NCBI RefSeq assembly: GCF_947179165.1
Contig: NC_077238.1
Location: 59,229,257-59,293,256, forward strand
DNA: 64,000 nucleotides
Source of the DNA: Solanum dulcamara
Lineage: Eukaryota; Streptophyta; Magnoliopsida; Solanales; Solanaceae
Direction: 5' to 3'
The notes under the pieces are model-generated. The model did no database searches, was not told the origin of the DNA, and worked only from the letters and a program-made list of their open reading frames with translations. Below, in pieces: positions 10,541 to 23,654 of the stretch. The translations under genes were made by a program, and so were the position numbers. Within the stretch, counting starts at the first letter, position 1, and each line of letters starts with the position of its first letter.

Positions 10541-11089
10541 TCCTTGGATCTGGCACAAAAAACTAGGACATGCTAGTATGAATGCAATGAAAAAACTGTC
10601 AACACTCGAACCAAAGCTCAAATTTAAAAAAGATCACATCTATGATGCATGTCAGCTCGGTAAATAGACTTACACTTTATTCAAGGTTAAGGATATCGTA
10701 TCTACTTCTAAACCCCTTCAACCTTTACGTATAGATCTATTTGGTCCTACTAGAACTGCTACATCGGTGGTAAATGTTATACTTCTGTAATTGTTGATGT
10801 TTATTCTCGTTTTACCCGGGTTATTTTCTTCTGTCATAAACATGAAGCTTTTTCTAATTTTGAAGTATTTTGTAGAATAGTTCAAAGAGAAGCAAGTTAT
10901 TTCATTTCTATTATCCACAGTGATCATGGAGGAGAATTCAAAAATAAATTATTTGAGGATTTCTGCAATGAGCATGGAATTACTCAAAATTTCTTATCTC
11001 CTTTGTCACCACAACAAAATAGAGTTGTGGAGAGAAAGAATTGTTCACTTTAGGACACTGCAAGAACTCTACATCTAGATCAAAGTCTC
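10541..11089 (+). pseudogene. copia A integrase, N-terminal half
   Basis: The zinc-binding N-domain reads WHKKLGHAS ... IYDACQLGK at 10550-10665; the first Cys of the CxxC pair is Tyr. The core starts after a stop at 10666 with RIDLFGP (first Asp), then HSDHGGEF (second Asp, about 10918) and VVERKN (Glu, about 11027). A stop at 11052 and a frameshift near 10770 break it. The coding sequence is interrupted at 11089 by solo LTR E and resumes in frame at 23655 after the duplicated GTCTC. Confidence 0.85.
11085..11089 (+). repeat. target site duplication of solo LTR E (left)
   Basis: GTCTC immediately before TATCATGACCC (11090); the matching copy is at 23650-23654. Confidence 0.9.
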
Positions 11090-11421
11090 TATCATGACCC
11101 AAGCTTAGGTTCTATATGTGACACGGTGAATGAGACACTCGGAGGTACCTTACCCAAACCTCTTCGCATTCATTAAGCATTTTATTGGTAATGATAAACA
11201 AATCAAACGGAAGTATTAGGGATATAGGGACTACGGGGCTTTATTTTAATAAGAGTCAAAGACAACATAACATCCTTTACTATGTCCAATAATACCTTCT
11301 ACATTAAGACTTGGTGGGGGCTAAGACATGTCCCTAGCTCACCCTCAATGTTAAGTCAAAAATACCAAATTTTATTTTAAATGTCTAAACTTAACATAAG
11401 CTAGATAAGATATGATTATCG

Positions 11422-14412
11422 TGTTACATCCCACACTTTTGAACCTTGAAACATGTTTCTAGTCTTCTTGAAAGTGGCCATAAGACCCCCACTATCCAAA
11501 CACCTCAAACAACTCTAAGGAAAGAAGAATGCGATACCCGTGAGAGGGAAGGTTGGAAATAGAGTCATGAGAATCTGGAATGGGTTGGAGGCCAAAAAAT
11601 GAGCCATAGGACTTGATTTACCTACATAAGCTACTAATTTAGAATTTGTATACACTTGAGCTACTTAAGGACATACTAAACTTACGTAGCATGGATTACA
11701 TAGGCTCTTAAAATAGGATAAGATTACAAACCCACGGGAAAGGGAACAAGATGAAACGAGGCAGCCAATAAGAGAGTGACATGTGGCAGCACCTCAAGCA
11801 AGGAGGTGACCCACCAGCCTGCTTGGGGGTTGGGGTGGACCCCACTGCCATGTGGCAGCCCCTATGTGGTTGCATAGTTACGGTGGTCCAATAAGGGTTG
11901 GACACGTCTCACCCTTAGAGGATGACATGTGTCACCTCCTTAACCACCCAACATATGTATTTATTGTGACTAAGAACTTCAGTTCTTAGCCAAAACTTCA
12001 GTAGCCAAAGAAAAGGAAAAACATGAAAGAGCAAAAAGAAAGGCAGCCATGGTTTTGAGAAATTAAAGGTAAGTTGTTTAATTTTCCTCCATGAATTAAT
12101 TATCTACCATGTTTCTCAACCACATGGATATGTATATATGTATATTATGATATATACAGAGTTATTCCTTCAGGTTTACGCCTAGAAAAGTAAGAAAGAA
12201 GAGGAGAAAAATGTTGGAGGGCAAGAAGAGGAGCTACGGGTTTGGGGGCTACTAAGGTAAGCCTTCGAATTTCATTACGTGAATTAATTACTTGAGGTAT
12301 ACCATGGATATATAATGGTGTTTTATAACATAAAATCTCACTTTGGGGAAGCATAGAAGTAACACCAACAACCCGCTCAATTTCAGCACGGTTGGAGAAG
12401 TTCTGAGTTGCAATTTGGTAGTTTTTGCCAAATTCGGGTAAGGTAAGGTTTCTCCTTTAAATTTGGACTTTATGGTGTTGTTATGGAGTGTATTATAGGC
12501 CTTGTTTGAGGCTGGAAACGTGAAAAAGTGATAGGAATGCTTGGCGTTGGAGACAATCTAAATTGTAGTCGTTATAGTTGAATTGTCGTCGAAGTAGAGT
12601 GTTGTTCGTGTGAGGTGCTGCTTCATGGGTGTGGTGTGTTGTTTCAGGGACTAAATGTGTTATAAAATGGTTAGGGTTTATTCTGGTTGAAGCCACATGA
12701 TCCCTCATTTAGTATAAGTAAAGGTTCTACAAAATAAATGCTAGTCACCCTATTTTGGTATCGTAGCTCCGAACGAGTCATTTGGAGTTTATATTGTATA
12801 TTGTTGATGTGAACTGCTTAAACATATGTTGAAGTTTGTTTTTGGTTGGCTGTAGGTATTAGGATTAGAATTGGAAATTCGGATAGGGCACATTATAGGG
12901 GAGGTGCTGCCCGATTTTCATAAACTCTTTAACTAGTTAAGAAACTAGTCGAGAAAGCAAGCGAAGGGTTGAGTTCTTTGAATACTTATGTGTATCCTAA
13001 GGTGCTATAAAGACAAGGGTTGTTAATAATCATATTGATTTTATGTTACTTAGGTTTAAAGGAAGACGAGACGAACGGGATAAAGAGTAACTCATAAGAG
13101 GTATGTGAAGCTCTCTCTTGGCATGTTTTTGACAGAGGTATGTAAAGCCTATCTTTTCTCTTCCTTTTTGGCATGTCTTAGATGTAGGTTATGGATGATG
13201 AAAGCTTTGGGGAAACTGCACTCTTAGGTTCTGAATATGACTTCAGGACTCTTGATCACTTCTGGATGTTAAGACTTTTAAAGTAGTTAAACTCCTACTC
13301 CTCGAGTCTTGTATATGAATGTATAACGATTGATTCGACTAAGCTCTTTTTTGTAAAAAAGGAAAGGCTCTGAGATAACCAACGCTTGGATTGCTATAAG
13401 AAATTTCATACTGGTATATGTCTAAGATTTCCAAAACTACCTTTTACCTAGTCCTTAGTGACATTTAGAGGGTATACGTCAGATACTTTCTTCCAGGGAT
13501 GATTCACCTGATGACTTCATTGAGTCTCCGATAATGATTTAATTTGTGTTTTATTTCTCACTACTCTACTCGTATATACTATAACACTTCTTTCATCGCG
13601 CCCGGGCCGAGAATAGTAATCGTGCACAATTCCACTGCATTGTTCATCGCGCCCTCACTAGAGGGCCGGGTACGTATGTATATATATGATGATGTGATGA
13701 TGTGTTGTAATAAGGAGGTGATGGTACTATATATATGATTCACCGGATCCCTGATAGGGCCAACTATATTGAAAATTTGAGCATGTATGATTTTACTTTT
13801 CTAGGTACAGATTTCTGATTTGATATTTTATCCCCTACTTCTCTATTTCAGATATGCCTCTAGTCGTATTGTGTTATGTTTTACATACTCAGTACATATG
13901 TCGTACTGACCCCTTTTCTCAGGGGGGCTGCCTTTCATGCCCGAAGGTACAAGTACATGTTTTGGGAGTCCGTCATCTTAGGATCCCGCTCAGCTCAGCT
14001 GGAAGAGGCTCCATTGTATCTGAGCCTAGTTTTTGGCATTGGCCGTTGATGTATAGTATTGTTTTCTTATTCAGGGGTATGGTGGGGGCCCTGTCCCGCC
14101 ATAAGTTATCATTGATATTGTTAGAGGTCTGCAGACATATATATATGGGTTGTGTATATCAGTTTGATTCAGCTGGGTATACATGATGTATGGTATATGT
14201 TATTATGTTATGGTAGCCTTGTCGCTTGCATGCCTTTTCATGTTATGATACAAATGAAAGGGGCTACAGGTTTACAAAAATATTATCACCCAATGGGGCT
14301 CTATTACATGATATTGTTTTATTTATAGTTCAATTTGACCACAGTTCATAGTTATGTGTACGGAGGGTCCAAGTCGGACCCCAGTCACGGCCTATGGGGT
14401 TGGATCGTGATA
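11422..14412 (+). repeat. 5' LTR of F
   Basis: Starts TGTTACATCCCACAC and ends GGATCGTGATA. It matches 18810-21732 almost base for base but keeps about 80 bp (near 13241-13319) that are missing from the 3' copy. Short ORFs inside (for example 13854-14186) recur with frame breaks in the other LTR and are not genes. Confidence 0.95.
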
Positions 14413-14416
14413 AAAG

Positions 14417-14429
14417 TGGTATCAGAGCT
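14417..14429 (+). other. primer-binding site of F
   Basis: TGGTATCAGAGCT, 4 bp after the 5' LTR; full match to the plant initiator-Met site. Confidence 0.9.
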
Positions 14430-17400
14430 GTTCGTCCTTGGTGTGTCTACAAACCGTGTCTAGTAGAGTCTTTATTATCGATGTGTTGCACGCCACATCT
14501 ATAAATAGGAGGCTACAGGACATTTAGAATGTTACCTTTCTTTTACATCTGAGATCGTGCTATAGATCCGAGTCATAGGACTATTCCTTATACTAACCTT
14601 GGATCTTAACAGAAGGACAACACTAACAGAAGGAGGTAATTGACGACCTGGGAAGTTACAAAGCACGTAGGTATGTAAAGTAAAGGCACAAAAGATATCT
14701 ATTGAGAAAAGTATTGACATGTGATTGAAATGTTAAGTTGGAAACTGAAGGGGAAAGTAGATGAGAAAATACAACAGATGTAGTCTGAAGTTGGACATAC
14801 GAGGTAAGTCCAGTATTTTTATATTATTATTGACATTGAAAGCCCCGTATAGCTGTAATATGAGATGATATTGAAAGCCCTGTGCGACTGTGATATGATA
14901 CGAATATATATGTGTTGGCCCTGTGAGGCATTGTTGGTATTTTCTGCGTGCAAGTTTGGGGATAAGTAAGAAATATAGAGGAAACTCTGCCGAAATTTTT
15001 CCAGAACAAGAAAAGGGAATAAAACATAGCTTTATAACATGTCTTGGAAATTGATATCGAGTACCCATATTATGCTAAATTAAAGCTGTAAGGGGTACTC
15101 TTCATGTCATAAATAAGGGACACTCTTTTTACTCGGGGAAGTTTATTATGGAAAAACAAAAGTCTGTTTGAGCAGTACAGTTCAGACCACAGTATCTCCA
15201 GCCATAATTGTGCTATAGAAAAAAAAAGGAGAAGCTCAGGTTGAAAGGTAAGATGTCCAATAATTGAGCTTCACTCATTTTGAAAGTACCAAGCCCCCAA
15301 CTCCTAATTGTAAATTAGATGAGTTGTTCAACTCGAGGATAAACTCGGAATGAGATCAGGTAGGTCAAGTATTAAAAGAAGTACTGTGATGTTTCAAAGA
15401 TTCTGGTTTCTTCCAACAATGGTTGGAAAATGGGTTACGATAACAATTTATAATTCTCCATAGACTAATTGGGGAAAGAGCTTCAGACAGAAGCACCTCA
15501 AAGATATGTCAGGAACTGAATGTGAGTGCGAACTAAAAAAGGGATATGTATGTATGAATTAAACAGTGTGATACAATTATACAGGGATAAAGTAAGACCA
15601 CTAGGAAGGCGCACTTAGCATACATTGACTAAGTTAAAAGCCTGCGTTGAGTATGCAGTAAGAGCATAGAGCTTAAGATACAAAGAAATAATACGTGTAC
15701 ACAACGTCGCCCCAATAATAGTGGAACCCTTAAGGGACGAGGATGGCAAACTTAAGGAATAATTTATGTAACCTACATTCACCCCAAGGAATAAAAGGCG
15801 CAGCTTCCATTCATCTCAAGAAACAAAGGATATAGATTGGGAAAGCCACTACTCAAAGAGAACATGGGACAATGAATGCCGGAATATAAATATTGCCTAG
15901 TTTAAAGAAAATTTAGAACGGCTACAAGTGTATATTAACTTTTTATAAAGACAAGTAGAATGTGGCCTCGGACGAGTTGCTCCATGGGTTCCATTACTCA
16001 AGTACAGATTAATAGATGAGGTGTCGCACTATGTATGAAAAGGGTTCTCGACGCTTCATAATTTAGCCAAGGTTTCGTACATGGATAATCAGGTTGGCAA
16101 AAAAAATATAGATGAACGGGGACATGGTACAGTACCAAGTAGACTGAGGAAGGAGATTGGACGAATTTAAAACTAGGCATAGAGACATAGAGCAAGGTAT
16201 AAGCGGATAAAGGTATAAGTACCCTCTAAAAAGGGGAAGCAAGTGAGAGAACTGCAAGGGTAAGATGGAGGCAATTGATATGAAAACATGCTTGAGATAG
16301 ATGGTTAAACTTCAATAAGATCCCTTACTGAACAAAGCTAGAAAGATGTGAAAGCCACCAGTAATTGGATAGAAGATAGAATGGTATGTAAGACAGTGTT
16401 AAGAAGTTTTGATGAGACCCTAAATGGTATAACACTAGAAGGTGGGTGCGTATAAAAACAAAAGGATATAGCAATGAAAAGATATCGAATAACACAAGGG
16501 ACACTACAAAAGATAATGACAACATGCTAGACCAAAAGCCAAAATGTTAGCTATAGAGTTGGTCGCAAATGATGTTAAGATAGATGTATAACCAAGGAAA
16601 AAAGAATAGAAAGCCTTTTGTGGTAGAAAATGAGAAGAACACAGAGTGAATAGGGGAAAGGAAATAAGTGCGACAAGGTGAGACCTAGCGAGACGACACT
16701 ATGATATTTCTCAAGTTACGTTGAGCACCTTCTCATAGTTTCGTAAAGGTAAATGAAGACACAAGATAACAACAATAAAGTGTTATCAGCTGGGGTAAGG
16801 AAAGTGTAAAATGGTTTAAGTAAGACGGGCAGAACTAGCTGGTTACTACAGGATGGCGAGCTCATATGCCAAACTTCTTCGGGATTATGCCAGCTAATGA
16901 CAGACAGAACTCAAAGTGGCTATAAAGGTCACTATATGAACAAACTTTAGTGCTACTCAGTAGCCAACCCTAATGAATGGGTGCGTATAGAGAGGGGTGA
17001 ATACAATAGGAGAAGTTAAATCAAAATGACCAAAAAAGGGACATGGTCATAATGGAACTAAAGGTCTACCCCGATACAGATTGCAAGATAACAAAGAAAA
17101 GGACAAGGCAAAACATAAAGACTCGCGAGACAATGCTGAGGTAAATCTGGAACTAAGTTGAGTGCCCCGTACATTATTGCAAGGACTATAATGAAATGCG
17201 ATACGAAGACTTTCCGAGGGGTCACCCATCATAGTATTACTCTCACCCCAGTACGCTTAACTTTGAAATTCTGGTGGAATTTAGTGTGTTAGGGCTGGTA
17301 TGATCGCGCAAGGTAGAAGAATTTAAACTAACGTCGGAGAAACGACATGGGATTATGTACCCCGGGTATTATAAGTTACGTTAAGGGAATTGTAAAAAGG

Positions 17401-18795
17401 GCTAAGGAAAATAGCAGGATTAGCTAATTACGAACTAATGGCACACTTGAATGTCACAGTCCCTCAACATGGTACCAGTTAATGTCATTTACGGAAGGCA
17501 GGAAGTAATACGCGAGGTCGAGGATTCCAAAATATGACCTGGGCTACACGAGTCACTTCATACTCCAACGCCAGATGACTCTAGAGGGAATGTTACCTGT
17601 GGATTAACGATATTAGCCCTTGCTCCTTCGATCAAAGGCTACCTACTCAATCGAGAAGGACTATATGAGGCTAAGGATTCCCAAATTATCAACGTCATTA
17701 CGCACCTATTATTTCGAGTAGGCTAATGAATCAGCCCATTTGTTTTCAATCAAGACCACCTAGTAACTGAAACTAAGTGAAGTTATAGGACAAAGAGGTA
17801 TTAAGACTCTGTGAGGGTTCCCTAGATAATATCTCAGACAGAGGAACTTCAATTATGATTAATGTCTGAAGATCAGTCCAAGAAGAGATTGGGAACATAA
17901 GTAGGTCTTAGTACAACATTTTTCCCTCGAGCTGCTAAACAGACTAAGCATATTATCAAACGCTAGAAGATGTATTACAAGCCTATATGGTTGGTTTTAG
18001 GAGTAACTAGGAAGATCGTCTACCACTTATTAAGATTTCCTACAAGAATGGCTACCATTCCACTGTCCCGGTAACCCCGTACAAGACTGGTGGGGCAGGA
18101 CATATAAGTCCCTTATAGGTTGAGTCGATATTAGAAGGACTAAGTTGGTAAGCCAGACATGATTAAGCAAACTATTAACTAACATCCTAAAGTCGGTAGA
18201 AGTGATATGCAGATAATCAACATTAACAGTCAGAGTTCAAATTAATGGTTAAGAGTTATTGAAAGGGTCACCTAGAAAGGGAGTAATAAGATTCGGCGAG
18301 AAAAGGAAACTTAGCCCAAAATACATTGAACCTTATTAAGTTACTTGTAAGATGGGAAAAATTGCCTGTAAGTTGAACTTACCACCTGATTACGAAATTA
18401 TACGCCCAATACGTCTGATATGGATACTTTACAATGTACTGGTGATCCACCCAGAGTGTGTCCCATAGATGATGTAAACGAAATGGAATCCTATGAGGAA
18501 CAACCTATAACCTTCTTAGAACGGCAAATTAGAAGGTTGCGAATAAGGACGTGACTTTCATCAAAGTACTGTGGCAAAACAAAAACCAGAAAAAGGATAA
18601 CCTGGGAAGCTGTAGAGAACATGAAACACAAGTATTTACACCTATTCCCAATGTCTACAAGTAACCCCCACTCCTGAAACTCATATATTAAGTACTTCGA
18701 TGGCAGTATGTGCTATGGCAATAGCAAAGAATCTCCCTATACTCTGTATAAAGTTCTAAGGGAAGTTTTGTTTAACATTCAGGGAAGAATGTTCT
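14430..18795 (+). other. non-coding body of F
   Basis: About 4.4 kb without zinc knuckle, protease, RT, RNase H or integrase motifs on either strand. The leader (GTGTTGCACGCCACATCTATAAATAGGAGGC, about 14483-14514) resembles the 5' leader of Tekay-like elements (compare GAAGTGCGCCACATATATGAATACGAGGC after 49679 in B). The rest is unrecognised. ORFs on the minus strand at 14733-15068, 15998-16257 and 16325-16525 are short and without domains. Confidence 0.75.
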
Positions 18796-18809
18796 AAAGG
18801 GGGGAAGGA
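18796..18809 (+). other. polypurine tract of F
   Basis: AAAGGGGGGAAGGA directly before the 3' LTR, intact. Confidence 0.9.
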
Positions 18810-21732
18810 TGGTACACCCCACACTTTTGAACCTTGAAACATGTTTCTAGTCTTCTTGAAAGTGGCCATAAGACCCCCACTGTCCAAACACCTCAAACAA
18901 CTCTAAGGAAAGAAGAATGCGATACCCGTGAGAGGGAAGGTTGGAAATAGAGTCATGAGAATCTGGAATGGGTTGGAGGCCAAAAAATGAGCCATAGGAC
19001 TTGATTTACCTACGTAAGCTACTAATTTAGAATTTGTATACACTTGAGCTACTTAAGGACATACTAAACTTACGTAGCATGGATTACATAGGCTCTTAAA
19101 ATAGGATAAGATTACGAACCCATGGGAAAAGGAACAAGATGAAACGAGGCAGCCAATAAGAGAGTGACACGTGGAATCACCTCAAGCAAGGAGGTGACCC
19201 ACCAGCCTGCTTGGGGGTTGGGGTGGACCCCACTGCCACGTGGCAGCCCCTATGTGGTTGCATAGTTATGGTGGTCCAATAAGGGTTGGACACGTGTCAC
19301 CCTTAGAGGATGACATGTGTCACCTCCTTAACCACCCAACATATGTATTTATTGTGACTAAGAACTTCAGTTCTTAGCCAAAACTTCAGCAGCCAAAGAA
19401 AAGGAAAAACATGAAAGAGCAAAAAGAAAGGCAGCCATGGTTTTGAGAAATTAAAGGTAAGTTCTTTAATTTTCCTCCATGAATTAATTATCTACCATGT
19501 TTCTCAACCAAATGGATATGTATATATGTATATTACAATATATACGGAGTTATTCCTTCAGGTTTACGCCTAGAAAAGTAAGAAAGAAGAGGAGAAAAAT
19601 GTTGGAGGGCAAGAAGAGGAGCTACGGGTTTGGGGGCTACTAAGGTAAGCCTCCGAATTTCATTACGTGAATTAATTACTTGAGGTATACCATGGATATA
19701 TAATGGTGTTTTATAACATAAAATCTCACTTTGGGGAAGCATAGAAGTAACACCAACAGCCCGCTCAATTTCAGCACGGTTGGAGAAGTTCTGAGTTGCA
19801 ATTTGGTAGTTTTTGCCAAATTCGGGTAAGGTAAGGTTTCTCCTTTAAATTTGGACTTTATGGTGTTGTTATGGAGTGTATTATAGGCCTTTTTTGAAGC
19901 TGTAAACGTGAAAAAGTGATAGGAATTCTTGGCGTTGGAGACAATCTAAATTGTAGTCGTTATAGTTGAATTGTCGTCGAAGTAGAGTGTTGTTCGTGTG
20001 AGGTGCTGCTTCATGGGTGTGGTGTGTTGTTGCAGGGAATAAATGTGTTATAAAATGGTAAGGGGTTATTCTGGTTGAAGCCACATGATCCCTCATTTAG
20101 TATAAGTAAAGGTTCTACAAAATAAAGGCTAGTCACCCTATTTTGGTATCGTAGCTCCGAACGAGTCATTTGGAGTTTATGTTGTATATTGTTGATGTAA
20201 ACTGCTTAAACATATGTTGAAGGTTGTTTTTGGTTGGCTGTAGGTATTAGGAGTAGAATTGGAAATTCGGATAGGGCACATTATAGGGGAGGTGCTGCCC
20301 GATTTTCATAAACTCTTTAACTAGTTAAGAAACTAGTCGAGAAAGCAAGCGAAGGGTTGAGTTCTTTGAATACTTATGTGTATCCTAAGTGCTAGAAATA
20401 CAAGGGTTGTTAATAATCATATTGATTTTATGTTACTTAGGTTTAAAGGAAGACGAGACGAACGGGATAAAGAGTAATTCATAAGAGGTATGTGAAGCTC
20501 TCTCTTGGCATGTTTTTGACATAGGTATGTAAAGCCTATCTTTTCTCTTCCTTTTTGGCATGTCTTAAATGTAGGCTATGGATGATGAAAGCTTTGGGGA
20601 AACTTCACTCTTAGGTTCTGAATATGACTGTATAACGATTGATTCGACTAAGCTCTTTTTTGTAAAAAAAGAAACGCTCTGAGATAACCAATGCTCGGAC
20701 TTATATAAGATATTTCATACTGTTATATGTCTAAGATTTCCAAAACTACCTTTTACCTAGTCTTTAGTGACATTTAGAGGGTATACGTCAGATAATTTCT
20801 TCTCTGATCTCCAGGGATGATTCACCTGATGACTTCATTGAGTCTCCAATAATGATTTAAACTGTATTTTGTTTCTCACTACTCTACTCATCTATACTGT
20901 AACACTTCTTTCATCGCTCCTGGGCCAAGAATAGTATCGTGCACAATTCCACTTTATTGTTCATCGCACCCTCACTAGAGGGCCGGGTACGTATGTATAT
21001 ATATGATGATGTGATGATGTGTTGTAATAAGGAGGTGATGGTACTATAGATATGATTCACCGGATCCTTGATAGGGCCAACTATATTGAAAATTTGAGCA
21101 TGCATGATTTTACTTTTCCAGGTACAGATTTCTGATTTGATATTTTATCCCCTTCTTCTCTATTTCTGATATGCCTCTAGTCGTATTGTGTTATGTTTTA
21201 CATACTCAGTACATATGTCGTACTGAACCCCTTTTTCTTAGGGGGGCTGCGTTTTATGCACATAGGTACAGGTACAGGTTTTGGGAGTCCGTCATCTTAG
21301 GATCCCGCTCAGCTCAGCTGGAAGAGGCTCCATTGTATTGGAGCCTAGTTTTTGGCATTGGCTGTTGATGTATAGTATTGTTTTGTTATTCAAGGCTCCA
21401 ACGGGGGACCTGTCCCGCCATATGTTGTCATTGATATTATTAAAAGTCTGCAGACATGTATATGTGGGTTGTGTATATCAGTTTGATTCAGCTGGGTTTA
21501 CATGATGTATGGTATATGTTATTATGTTATGGTAGCCTTGTCGGCTTGCATGCCCTTTCATGTTATGATACAAATGAAAGGGGCTACAGGTTTATGAAAA
21601 TGTTATCATCCAATGAGGCTCTATTACATGATATTGTTTTATTTACAATTCAATTTGACCATAGCTAATAGTTATGGGTACGGGGGGTCCAGGTCGGACC
21701 CCAATGGCAGCCTACGGGGTCTGATCGTGACA
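18810..21732 (+). repeat. 3' LTR of F
   Basis: Starts TGGTACACCCCACAC and ends TGATCGTGACA. Differs from the 5' copy by scattered substitutions and an 80-bp deletion near 20632. Confidence 0.95.
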
Positions 21733-23649
21733 TGTCATTCCCGGAACATGGGAACTCACTAAAGTGGTAGCCTTCAATGCTCAACTTATCCACGGGAAAG
21801 AGAGTATGGAGCGACACTGATTCCTACATGGTAATATCATGTAGGCAAAAGTATGCATTTATACTTTGAATGTACTAAGTATGTTAGTATGCTATGAAAT
21901 GAAGAACATAAGGGAGAGACATGCATAGGCAATATGCATCAGTGAATGCATGCATGAGAAATCATCATGTGAATCCTTAAAATATTCATTTTGTGGGGAA
22001 GCGACCATAATTGACATTTAAGACCATGTAAGCTATTACATAGAATTCAACATAACTCCCTATGTTGGAACGGGGAGGCTACTTGCCAGGTAGAACTCTG
22101 TCAACTTTAATCATTATTTAACTTTAACTTTAATGGCTAATCGTGGATCCACTAGCCTATAATAGCCGACAAGGTCCACTATGGTGACACATAGTTAATG
22201 CAACATGAGACTTTACTTAAGGACCCCTTCGGTCGAGCCCCCATCTACATGCTACATTCGGTGCTAGGTCAAGTCCCATGGAATAACATTTAAACATTAA
22301 TATAACATAAACATTAGATAACTTTAACATTAAAACATCAATTTGTGGAATAGCTCATCAAAACTTGTCATTTGATTCAATGCAAGAATTTCCCTTTATC
22401 AGTCAATCATTTTATAAAGACTCCCTTCCATAAGTATTTACCTCATAACATTCATTTGGATTCAAACTTCATTTCAACTTTGCTTTATTATAAGAAACTA
22501 GGTGGGTTCATTTCGTAAAAATCCTTCAATGCCTTTAAAGAATTCTTGCATGCATGAGAGTAATGGAAATGCATAAAATACATATTCTTAAAGCAACCCA
22601 CCATATATGTGTTAAAACTCTTTTCAAGCCTTCATATAGGAACTTTAATAACATCATAACTTCATGAAATCAAGAGTCAATAGCTATCAATATATGTAAA
22701 GAAACTTCAAATATATTGTAATCTATGCATTTAAAGTCATCATGTAAAAGCCCATAAGATTTCATCATTTGGAATTGAAATGCTAGGTTGAGAAAACATT
22801 TGGGCTCCATGGGTGTAAGGACCCAGGGATGAAAACCCACATACCTTAAGTGAAATCAAATCCCTAAGAATACTTGAGGAAGAAAGGAGACTTGAATGCC
22901 TTGAATTTGAAAACCCTACTCTTGGCTTGAAGCCCTTGGAAGAACTTGAGAGGGGGGGATTTGTGTTGGAGAAGTTAGAGTGAAATAAATGAGGGCTTTG
23001 AAGGGTCTAGGGTATTTAGATAAGTGAATTTTTTTCCCCTTAAAATGAAACCACTTTGGTTTAAAACACAGGAAAAGACCAAAATGTCCCTTTAAAGATC
23101 TGGCCGAAAGAGACTTTACGGGGACAATTCATTGTCCATGGTGCTCACCATGGTCTGTGGTTGGGTCTCGTGATAAGGGACTTGGAGAAATTTAGAAAAG
23201 GGACTTGCAGAGTAGTCTCTGAAGTTTCTCACGGACACCTTGACGGTCCATGAAATGCATCACAACCCTCTTAGGGTGACCATGGTGTAGGTCCTATAGG
23301 AGGTCTGCAGAAGTGGCCACCACAAACCACTACACGGTCCATGAAAGTCTCCACGGCCCATGGTGGTGGTTAGTGTACCCTTCTTTGGAAATATTCCTGA
23401 GGACTTTGGAGATGTCTCACCACAGAGGGCTTCACGTCCTCATCATGGTGCGTGGTCCTCCATCATGGTTCTTCCTCTATAGACTGAGCCTCTAAATCTC
23501 TACCATGGGTGCACACCACAATTCGTGGTACCTACCATGGTCTGTAAAGGCTTCCGTGGTCAGCTTCTGGTGCTAGTTTTCTACAACTTTTCTGAGAATT
23601 TATCCTTGGTTCCTTGGTTTAGGACCTTTCACATTTTTGGGGTCTTACA
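21733..23649 (-). repeat. main part of solo LTR E (U3 side)
   Basis: Continues the minus-strand LTR after F. The stretch 23100-23560 is rich in CCATGG, ACGGTCC and CCGTGG dyad motifs. Nothing coding. Confidence 0.8.
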
Positions 23650-23654
23650 GTCTC
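23650..23654 (+). repeat. target site duplication of solo LTR E (right)
   Basis: GTCTC, identical to 11085-11089; followed directly by resumed integrase codons of A. Confidence 0.9.

Larger units (their letters stand above)
11422..21732 (+). mobile_element. element F: young, coding-free LTR retrotransposon (LARD-like)
   Basis: Two long LTRs (11422-14412, 2991 bp; 18810-21732, 2923 bp) are about 97-98% alike in the stretches compared by eye. A perfect iMet-type primer site and a perfect polypurine tract border a 4.4-kb body with no recognisable gag or pol and no ORF above about 110 codons. The LTR text (CTTTTACATACTCAGTACAT-like segments, GATCGTGACA end) is of Tekay-type gypsy style. It fits a large retrotransposon derivative mobilised by another element. 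The flanks TATCG (11417-11421) and TGTCA (21733-21737) match at only 3 of 5 positions, so no clean target duplication is seen. Confidence 0.85.
11090..23649 (-). mobile_element. solo LTR E (gypsy-type) on minus strand, split by F
   Basis: Read on the minus strand, the unit starts TGTAAGACCCCAAAAATG (at 23649) and ends ...GGGTCATGATA (at 11090), with perfect 5-bp duplications GTCTC outside. No internal domain, primer site or second LTR belongs to it, so it is a solo LTR left by LTR-LTR recombination. Without the F insertion it is about 2.25 kb, close to the 2.33-kb LTR of element B. It shares B's TGTAAGACCCC start and the block of CCATGGTCCGTGG-like motifs 90-530 bp in, so it is probably a related Tekay-like family. 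Pieces: 11090-11421 and 21733-23649. Confidence 0.85.

Noticed and set aside
13854..14186. 110-codon ORF in the 5' LTR of F
   Set aside because: The matching region of the 3' LTR (21171-21505) is frameshifted; this is LTR sequence, not a gene.
14733..15068. Minus-strand ORFs in the body of F
   Set aside because: Short, overlapping in two frames, and no motif; they do not support an antisense gene.
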